From positions 53,418-117,417 of the forward strand of contig VGDZ01000002.1 of assembly GCA_016869515.1 (NCBI GenBank): a DNA stretch of 64,000 nucleotides, written 5' to 3'. Origin of the DNA: Alphaproteobacteria bacterium. GTDB taxonomy: Bacteria > Pseudomonadota > Alphaproteobacteria > VGDZ01. Positions 55,179-64,000 of this stretch are shown here, piece by piece. The notes under the pieces were generated by a model. The model was not told where the DNA came from, searched no databases, and saw only the letters and a list, made by a program, of their open reading frames with translations. Positions within the stretch are counted from its first letter, which is position 1, and every line of letters begins with the position of its first letter. The position numbers were made by a program, and so were the translations under genes.

Positions 55179-56323
55179 TGGCGGTCCCCTCGCCCTATTA
55201 CACCGAGGAACACCACGCTTTTCGTGCTTCGGTCAGGCGTTTCGTCGAGCGCGAGATCGAGCCTCATGTCGAGACCTGGGAAGCGGCCGGCGAATTGCCG
55301 CGCGAACTGCATCGCAAGGCGGCGGCGGCCGGGCTGCTGGGCATCGGCTATCCCGAGGAGTTCGGCGGCACCGCGCCCGACGATCCCTTCCTGCGGCTGA
55401 TCCTGGCCGAGGAGGTGGCGCGCGCCGGTTCAGGCGGCGTGCATGCCAGCCTGTTCACGCACGGCATCGCCATCCCGCCGATCGTCGCCGTCGGCTCGGA
55501 CGAACTCAAGCGCCGCGTGCTGCCGCCGGTGCTGGCCGGAGAGAAGATCGCGGCTTTGGCCATCACCGAGCCCGGCGGCGGCTCGGACGTGGCCAATCTG
55601 CGCACTCGCGGCCGACGCGAGGGCGAAGAGCTGGTGATCGACGGCGAAAAGACTTTAATCACCTCGGGCATGCGGGCCGATTTCTATTCGGTCGCGGTGC
55701 GCACCGGCGGCCCGGGCGCCGGCGGCGTGTCCTTGGTGCTGATCGAGCGCGAACGCGCCGGCTTCACCCGCAGCAAGCTCGAAAAGATGGGCTGGTGGTG
55801 TTCGGACACCGCGACTTTGCGCTTCGAGGGCGTGCGCGTGCCGATGGCCAACGTTATCGGCGGCGAGAATCAGGGCTTCCGCGCCATCATGCTCAACTTC
55901 AACGCCGAGCGGTTCGGGCTGGCGGCGCTGGCGCTGGGTTTCGCCCAGCTCTGCCGCGACGAGGCCCTGGCCTGGGCGCGCCAGCGCCAGACTTTCGGCA
56001 AGCCTTTGATCGGTCACCAGGCCATCCGGCACCTGCTGGCCGACATGACCATGAAGGTCAACGCCACCCGCGCTTTCATCGAGAACCTGGGTTGGCGGTT
56101 GAAGCACGGCGAACAGCCGGTTTCGGACATCTGCCTGGCCAAGAACCTGGCGACCGAGGTCAACGAGTTTTGCGCCGACGCCGCGGTGCAGATCTTCGGC
56201 GGCATGGGCTTCATGCGCGGCACCAAGGTCGAGCGGGTCTATCGCGAGACCAAGGTGCTGACCATCGGCGGCGGCAGCCGCGAGATCATGAAGGATCTCG
56301 CCATGCGCCAGCTTCCGACGTGA
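55178..56323 (+). CDS. acyl-CoA dehydrogenase (second copy)
   Basis: A 381-residue acyl-CoA dehydrogenase with PYYTEEHHAFRASVRRFVEREIEPHVE at the N terminus, ALAITEPGGGSDVANLRTRG (FAD region) and FGKPLIGHQAIRHLLADMTMK. The late IGGGSREIMKDLAMRQ again lacks the C-terminal catalytic glutamate, and FNAERFGLAAL may supply it, as in isovaleryl-type enzymes. It may oxidise a later intermediate or a different chain length from the copy at 51260. ATG overlaps the AtuF stop by one base. Coupled to the TetR gene by GTGA. Confidence 0.82.
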   Translation: MAVPSPYYTEEHHAFRASVRRFVEREIEPHVETWEAAGELPRELHRKAAAAGLLGIGYPEEFGGTAPDDPFLRLILAEEVARAGSGGVHASLFTHGIAIPPIVAVGSDELKRRVLPPVLAGEKIAALAITEPGGGSDVANLRTRGRREGEELVIDGEKTLITSGMRADFYSVAVRTGGPGAGGVSLVLIERERAGFTRSKLEKMGWWCSDTATLRFEGVRVPMANVIGGENQGFRAIMLNFNAERFGLAALALGFAQLCRDEALAWARQRQTFGKPLIGHQAIRHLLADMTMKVNATRAFIENLGWRLKHGEQPVSDICLAKNLATEVNEFCADAAVQIFGGMGFMRGTKVERVYRETKVLTIGGGSREIMKDLAMRQLPT

Positions 56324-56937
56324 GCGCGACCGCTCCGGCCAAGCGGCGCGGTCGCAAGCGCCTGGCCAGCACCGAGGCCATCCTCGACGCCGCGCGCGCG
56401 GTGTTCCTGGCCGAGGGCTATCGGGCCGCCGGCATGCGCGCCATCGCCGCCAAGGCGGGGCTGGCCGTGGGCTCGCTCTACACCTACTTCCCCGACAAGG
56501 CGGCGCTGGTGGGAGAGCTGGTCGAGCGCATTTTGGGCGAAATGGCGCAGGCAGTGCGCGGCGGCATCGGCCGCGCCCAAGGCGCGACGGCGCGATTGCG
56601 CGCGGGGCCGTTGGCCATGCTCGATTTCTTCGGTGCCCGGCCGCTCGATTTCGCCCTGTTTCAGGCCTTGCGCAAGGGCGAGCTGCCCGAAGCGGTCGAG
56701 CGCCGGCTGAACGGCAGGCTGATCGCCGCCCTGACCCCCATGGCCAATGCCATCGCCGCCGCCAGCGGCCTGCCCCCCAAGGCTTGCGAAGCCGAAGCGG
56801 TGGCGCGCCTCGCGGCGGTGGTGGGGGCCTTGTTGCTGGATTCGACCGGACGCCTGGCCGCGCTCGGCCAGACCCCGGCCGCGCTGGTCGCCCATGACGT
56901 CGACAGCTTCGCCAAACGTTTCGAGGATCGCCGATGA
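56320..56937 (+). CDS. TetR family regulator of the acyl-CoA operon
   Basis: A 205-residue TetR-type repressor. The helix-turn-helix is AGMRAIAAKAGLAVGSLYTYFPDKAALVGELVERIL (about residues 37-72), with the ligand domain following. GTG at 56320 overlaps the dehydrogenase stop, so it is made from the same message and probably senses an acyl-CoA intermediate; the AtuR analogue of terpene clusters is also TetR-type. Its own binding site is not obvious; the operator seen upstream of the operon looks MerR/LiuR-like rather than TetR-like. Confidence 0.85.
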   Translation: MSATAPAKRRGRKRLASTEAILDAARAVFLAEGYRAAGMRAIAAKAGLAVGSLYTYFPDKAALVGELVERILGEMAQAVRGGIGRAQGATARLRAGPLAMLDFFGARPLDFALFQALRKGELPEAVERRLNGRLIAALTPMANAIAAASGLPPKACEAEAVARLAAVVGALLLDSTGRLAALGQTPAALVAHDVDSFAKRFEDRR

Positions 56938-57842
56938 CACCGGCCTATGGCACCACCGGATTCGAGACCTATCGCGGCTGCGTCAATGCCTGGGAATGCG
57001 ACCAGATGGGGCATATGAACGTGCAGTTCTATCTCTCGCGACTGCACCAGGCCTGGGCCCATATCCGCCATGGCCTCGGTCGAGGTGCGGCCGACTGGCG
57101 CAAGGACGGCCACGAACTCCTGCCCGCGACCCATCGCGTCGTCTTCGCCCGCGAACAGCATGCCGGCGCGCCCTTGGCGGCGCGCTCGACCGTGCTGGCG
57201 GTCGAGGACGGCGATGTTCGGGTGCTGACGGAGTTGTTCAATGCCGAGACCGGCGAGTTGGCGGCCAGCCTGGACAATCGCGCCCGCTGGGTCGATCTCA
57301 AGACCGGCCGATCCGGCGCGCTGCCTGCGGATTTGCGGGACCGCGCGCGCGGTTTGGTAGTGCAGCGCCCCGAGCCGCGACCGGCCAATCCGCCCTCCGA
57401 CTTTGCGCTGGCCGGCGCCGAGGACAAGTTCTTCGAGACCTATCGCGGCGCGGTCAATGCCTGGGAAATCGATCCTTGGGGGCTGATGAACCTGCAATTC
57501 TACATCGCCCGTTTTTCGGATGCCGCCGGCCACTTCTTCGGCGCCATCGGCATGGGCGGGGCGCCGCGGCGGGCGCGTGGCATCGGCTCGGCGGCGCTGG
57601 ACTATCAGTTCGACATCCGCCGCCCGGCGCGGATGGGCGATCTCTTGGTGCTGCGCTCGGGCCTGCTGTCGATCGGCGCCAAGACCTTCCGTTTCCTGCA
57701 TCGGCTGAGCGAGGCCTCGAGCGGCGAGCTGATCGCCACGGTCGACATCGTCGCCGTGCTGTTCGACCTTTCCAGCCGCAAGTCGATCCCGGTGCCCGAG
57801 GAGCTGCGCGCCGCCATCGCGGCGCGGCTCATCGCGGCGTGA
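56934..57842 (+). CDS. double-hotdog acyl-CoA thioesterase-like protein
   Basis: A 302-residue protein made of two similar hotdog halves. YRGCVNAWECDQMGHMNVQFYLSR in the first and YRGAVNAWEIDPWGLMNLQFYIARF in the second are clear internal copies. The first has the D-MGHMN motif with the usual catalytic aspartate, and the second retains D-WGLMN but lacks the histidine, so only one half may be active. It may release CoA from pathway intermediates. ATG overlaps the TetR stop. It ends the operon and overlaps a small convergent frame. Confidence 0.8.
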   Translation: MTPAYGTTGFETYRGCVNAWECDQMGHMNVQFYLSRLHQAWAHIRHGLGRGAADWRKDGHELLPATHRVVFAREQHAGAPLAARSTVLAVEDGDVRVLTELFNAETGELAASLDNRARWVDLKTGRSGALPADLRDRARGLVVQRPEPRPANPPSDFALAGAEDKFFETYRGAVNAWEIDPWGLMNLQFYIARFSDAAGHFFGAIGMGGAPRRARGIGSAALDYQFDIRRPARMGDLLVLRSGLLSIGAKTFRFLHRLSEASSGELIATVDIVAVLFDLSSRKSIPVPEELRAAIAARLIAA

Positions 57843-58188
57843 GAGAGGATTCCGGCGGCGGTCGATCCTGTTCCTCGCGGATGCGGCGCCCGATTTCGGT
57901 TTCGATCTCGGCCAAGTGACGATCGATGGTGCTGCGGCCGGCGGCCATCTGCCGGATCAGATTCGACCAGGCGCGCGCGTAGTCGTCGTCGCGGGGTTCG
58001 GCCAACGTCATAGCCGCAAAGCTATAGTCCCGTGGCGGCCTTGCCCATTCGAAAAGGCGGTCTAGTCCGTTCGGATGGGTGCCGGCGGTTGTGCCGCCTA
58101 CGACTAGACCGCGATCGGTTTGCATGGAATCGCAGACGCTATTCCATGCCAACCGCGAATCGCTGTCCAGAGCGGGATGCGAGGGCAT
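57829..58188 (-). CDS. small hypothetical protein
   Basis: A frame of 119 residues from ATG at 58188 (upstream TTG and GTG codons at 58221 and 58212 would add 8-11 residues). It contains PSHPALDSDSRLAWNSVC and a helical segment RAWSNLIRQMAAGRSTIDRHLAEIETEIGRRIREEQD. The upstream part overlaps a set of perfect inverted repeats, so the N terminus may not be coding. The second half looks like a real amphipathic helix. Convergent with the thioesterase gene and overlapping it by 14 bases. Function unknown. Confidence 0.4.
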   Translation of the reverse strand: MPSHPALDSDSRLAWNSVCDSMQTDRGLVVGGTTAGTHPNGLDRLFEWARPPRDYSFAAMTLAEPRDDDYARAWSNLIRQMAAGRSTIDRHLAEIETEIGRRIREEQDRPPPESSLTPR

Positions 58189-58239
58189 GATCCGCGATCG
58201 GTCTTGAACCACATGGTTCAAGACAGATCGATCATGCCC
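58057..58239. repeat. cluster of nested inverted repeats, copy 2 of an intergenic repeat
   Basis: Three perfect inverted repeats follow each other: GCGGTCTAGTC (58057-58067) with GACTAGACCGC (58102-58112); GCATGGAAT (58122-58130) with ATTCCATGC (58141-58149); and GTCTTGAACC (58201-58210) with GGTTCAAGAC (58215-58224), the last framed by GGGCATGATC (58183-58192) and GATCATGCCC (58230-58239). Parts of the same words occur between valS and popZ (12951-13060). It looks like a dispersed palindromic element or a structured RNA region. It ends exactly at the stop of the response regulator gene. Confidence 0.55.
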
Positions 58240-58883
58240 TAAAGCTTGCCGGCCATGATCACGGCCTCGGTGCGGTTGCGGGCGCCCAAGGTGCGGTAGA
58301 TCGCAGCCAAATGAATCTTGACCGTGCCTTCGGCCAGGTTGAGCGAACGAGCGATTTCCTTGGTGGCTTTTCCCTGGGTCAGGAATTCGAGCACTTAGCG
58401 CTGGCGCGGCGTGAACTGGCCGGGCGCGGCCGAGGGCGCCTGGGACGAAGGAATGCGCGCGAGGAACGAGGGCGCATACATCTGCCCGCCCAGCACGATC
58501 TTGACGGCTTGAATCAATTCGTCGGGCGGTTGGGTCTTGGAGACATAGCCATGCGCCCCGGCCGACAGGCAGGACAGCACGGTCTCGCGCTCGTCGTCGC
58601 CCGACACCACCAGAACCTTGACCCGCGGAAAGGATTCGCGCAGCGCCTCGATCGTGGCCGAGCCGTCCATGCCCGGCATGTGCAGGTCGACCAGCGCCAT
58701 GTCGACCCCGGGCCCGGATTCAAGCGCCGAGACGATGCCGTCGAACTCGGCCGCCTCGATGAAATCGGCGCCCTTGAGGCCTTCGTCCAAGAGTCCGCGC
58801 ACGCCCCGCCGATAGAGCGCGTGATCGTCCGCCAACAATAGGGTCGGTTTGGCGCCGTTGGCGTAGGGACCGGACTCGGCCAT
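58239..58883 (-). pseudogene. LuxR/NarL-type response regulator interrupted by an in-frame stop
   Basis: The frame from ATG 58883 encodes a receiver domain (about 12-130): acidic pair LLLADDHALYRRG, phospho-acceptor D66 in ALVDLHMPGMDG and lysine K116 in GYVSKTQPP. After FTPRQR it hits TAA (58395-58397), then continues in the same frame as VLEFLTQGKATKEIARSLNLAEGTVKIHLAAIYRTLG to a TAG at 58239-58241. That second part is an intact LuxR-type helix-turn-helix. The stop falls where family members have glutamine or glutamate (RQR[QE]VLE), so one base change explains it. Either a recent nonsense mutation, a sequencing error, or a truncated receiver-only protein. No histidine kinase is nearby. Confidence 0.85.
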
Positions 58884-58950
58884 GCTTCGAAACTATGGCG
58901 AGAGTCCCGCGGCTTGGCAACTGCCGGCCGCGGGATCGGATCGCCCCGGA

Positions 58951-61904
<2,954 letters not shown>

Positions 61905-61912
61905 GACCGATC

Positions 61913-64000
61913 ATGTCTTCGGCCGAGACCACAAAAAGCGAAGGCGGTATCGCCTTCAAGCTGGTGTCCGACTACCGCCCGGCAGGCGACCAGCCCCAGG
62001 CCATCGCCGAACTGGTCGCGAGTCTCGAGCGCAACCAGCGCGACCAGGTGCTGCTGGGCGTCACCGGCTCGGGCAAGACCTTCACCATGGCGCATGTCAT
62101 CGCCGGCATGCAGCGCCCGGCGCTGATCTTGGCGCCCAACAAGACCCTCGCCGCCCAGCTCTACGGCGAAATGAAGGCCTTCTTTCCCGGCAACGCGGTC
62201 GAGTATTTCGTCTCCTACTACGACTACTACCAGCCCGAAGCCTATGTCCCGCGCACCGACACCTACATCGAGAAGGACGCCACCATCAACGAGCAGATCG
62301 ACCGCATGCGCCATTCGGCGACGCGGGCGCTGTTCGAGCGCGACGACGTGGTGATCGTGGCTTCGGTCAGCTGCATCTACGGCCTGGGCGCTCCCGAAAG
62401 CTACGGCCGCATGACCATTCCCTTGCGTCCCGGGGTGCATCTCGACCGCGGGCATTTCCTGCGCCAACTGGTCGAGATGCAGTACCGCCGCAACGACGCC
62501 GCTTTCGGCCGCGGCACCTTCCGCGTGCGCGGCGATTCGATCGAGATCTTCCCGGCCCACCTCGAGGACCGCGCCTGGCGGCTGTCGCTGTTCGGCGACG
62601 AGATCGAGAGCATCGTCGAGTTCGACCCCTTGACCGGCGAGCGGCTGACGGCCAAGGAGTTCGTCCGGGTCTATCCCAACAGCCACTACGTCACGCCGCG
62701 GCCGACGGTGCTGGAGGCAATCAAGCGCATCAAGGTCGACCTGGCCGGCCGGCTGGAGGAATTCCGCGCCGCCAACAAGCTGCTCGAGGCCCAGCGGCTG
62801 GAACAGCGCACCAATTTCGATCTCGAGATGATGCAGGCCACCGGCTCCTGCGCCGGGATCGAGAACTATTCGCGCTATCTCACCGGCCGCGCGCCGGGCG
62901 AGCCGCCGCCGACGCTGTTCGAATACCTGCCGCGCACGGCGCTGTTGTTCGTCGACGAAAGCCACGTCACCGTGCCGCAGCTGGGCGGCATGTACCGCGG
63001 CGACTACAAGCGCAAGTCGACCCTGTCCGAGTTCGGGTTCCGCCTGCCGTCCTGCGTCGACAATCGGCCGCTCAAGTTCGAGGAATGGGAGGCGATGCGA
63101 CCGCATTCGGTGTTCGTCTCGGCCACCCCGGGACCCTGGGAGATGCAGCGCACCGCCGGCGTGTTCGTCGAGCAGGTGATTCGTCCGACCGGGCTGATCG
63201 ACCCGGTCTGCATCGTCCGCCCGGTCGAGAAGCAGGTCGACGACCTGATCGGCGAATGCCGCGCGGTCACGCGCAAGGGCCAGCGCGTGCTGGTCACCAC
63301 CCTGACCAAGCGCATGGCCGAGGCGCTGACCGAGTACCTGACCGAGGCCGGCCTCAAGGTGCGCTACATGCATTCCGACATCGAAACCCTGGAGCGGATC
63401 GAGATCGTGCGCGATCTGCGCCTGGGGGCGTTCGACGTGCTGGTCGGGATCAACCTGCTGCGCGAAGGCCTCGACATTCCGGAATGCGCGCTGGTGGCGA
63501 TCCTCGATGCCGACAAGGAGGGGTATCTGCGCTCGGCCACCTCGTTGACCCAGACCATCGGCCGCGCCGCGCGCAACGTCGACGGCCGGGTGATCCTCTA
63601 TGCCGACCGCGTTACCGACAGCATGAAGAAGGCGATCGAGGAAACCAACCGCCGGCGCGAGAAGCAGCAGGCCTACAACGCCGCCAACGGTATCACCCCG
63701 GAAAGCGTCAAGACCAAGATCGCCGACATCATGCGGTCGGTCTACGAAAGCGATCACGTCACCGTGCCGACCGGCGATGCCCAGCACCCGACCCTGGTCG
63801 GGCACAATCTGCAGTCCTACCTGGCCGATCTGGAGAAGCGCATGCGCGATTCCGCCGCCGAACTGGAATTCGAGGAGGCGGCGCGGCTGCGCGACGAGAT
63901 CAAGCGCCTGCAGGCCCTCGACCTCGGCCTCAAGACCGAGACCGGCGCAGCCGCCGCGCCCAGGCCGCGCTCGACCGCCGGCCGCCGCATCCGGGAGAGC
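61913..64000 (+). CDS. uvrB: excinuclease ABC subunit B, cut by the window edge
   Basis: The frame from ATG 61913 runs open through the right edge (696 codons visible). It encodes UvrB, the helicase-like damage-verification subunit of nucleotide excision repair. Walker A is GVTGSGKT at 49-56, the beta-hairpin region is [22 protein letters not shown], the DEAD-type motif VDESH lies mid-protein, and motif VI is QTIGRAARN. The C-terminal UVR domain ([20 protein letters not shown] and following) contacts UvrC. The stop codon is outside the window. UvrA and UvrC are not in this window. Confidence 0.97.
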   Translation, partial: MSSAETTKSEGGIAFKLVSDYRPAGDQPQAIAELVASLERNQRDQVLLGVTGSGKTFTMAHVIAGMQRPALILAPNKTLAAQLYGEMKAFFPGNAVEYFVSYYDYYQPEAYVPRTDTYIEKDATINEQIDRMRHSATRALFERDDVVIVASVSCIYGLGAPESYGRMTIPLRPGVHLDRGHFLRQLVEMQYRRNDAAFGRGTFRVRGDSIEIFPAHLEDRAWRLSLFGDEIESIVEFDPLTGERLTAKEFVRVYPNSHYVTPRPTVLEAIKRIKVDLAGRLEEFRAANKLLEAQRLEQRTNFDLEMMQATGSCAGIENYSRYLTGRAPGEPPPTLFEYLPRTALLFVDESHVTVPQLGGMYRGDYKRKSTLSEFGFRLPSCVDNRPLKFEEWEAMRPHSVFVSATPGPWEMQRTAGVFVEQVIRPTGLIDPVCIVRPVEKQVDDLIGECRAVTRKGQRVLVTTLTKRMAEALTEYLTEAGLKVRYMHSDIETLERIEIVRDLRLGAFDVLVGINLLREGLDIPECALVAILDADKEGYLRSATSLTQTIGRAARNVDGRVILYADRVTDSMKKAIEETNRRREKQQAYNAANGITPESVKTKIADIMRSVYESDHVTVPTGDAQHPTLVGHNLQSYLADLEKRMRDSAAELEFEEAARLRDEIKRLQALDLGLKTETGAAAAPRPRSTAGRRIRES

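Overview
The window is chromosomal DNA from a GC-rich member of the Alphaproteobacteria, probably from or near the Rhodospirillales; the genus cannot be read from the sequence alone. Evidence for the class is a popZ polar-organizer gene in the order pcm-tolC-popZ-valS, a tmk-holB-metG-tatD cluster, and dense operons with ATGA/GTGA stop-start overlaps. Assignments rest on reading motifs, lengths and neighbours, without database searches.

Left arm (1-17.4 kb). A minus-strand series runs from a TAXI-type TRAP transporter through an MFS carrier to hcrC-hcrA-hcrB, the three subunits of 4-hydroxybenzoyl-CoA reductase. HcrB keeps the extra 4Fe-4S cysteines special to that enzyme, so this host probably degrades phenolic compounds without oxygen at least part of the time. 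A class III aminotransferase, valS, a popZ gene with a pure poly-proline linker, tolC, pcm, tRNA-Cys, a small membrane protein and an EamA transporter follow.

Central insert (about 17.4-34.45 kb). A serine recombinase gene lies against tRNA-Asn(GTT) and ends inside it. Far to the right, on the same strand, is a ten-gene mobile-element operon (XRE regulator, ImmA/IrrE-type protein, DUF5659 protein, CHC2-Toprim primase-like protein, P-loop ATPase and small unknowns) driven by a promoter with an embedded operator dyad. Between them, on the opposite strand, lies a complete Mrp/Mnh-type cation/proton antiporter operon (E-F-G-MbhDE-B-C-D-D-small-D), with an IS630 scar to its left. I read the whole as one integrative element carrying an ion-homeostasis operon as cargo.

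Right arm (34.45-64 kb). This holds a MetE-like protein, a Tat-exported DUF6134 protein, a NUDIX-DUF1194-P450 operon, the tmk-holB-metG-tatD-MBL replication/translation cluster, a membrane glycosyltransferase-like protein, a ferredoxin-NADP reductase with a NUDIX partner, a GcvA-like regulator, and an SCP2 protein divergent from a seven-gene acyl-CoA operon. That operon has the atuC-D-E-F order of acyclic-terpene catabolism (carboxylase beta, acyl-CoA dehydrogenase, hydratase, biotin carboxylase alpha), followed by a second acyl-CoA dehydrogenase, a TetR regulator and a double-hotdog thioesterase. It sits behind a LiuR-like operator. After a palindromic repeat region come a response regulator broken by one in-frame stop, an aspartate aminotransferase, a cupredoxin-like lipoprotein with an MFS transporter, and uvrB running off the right edge.
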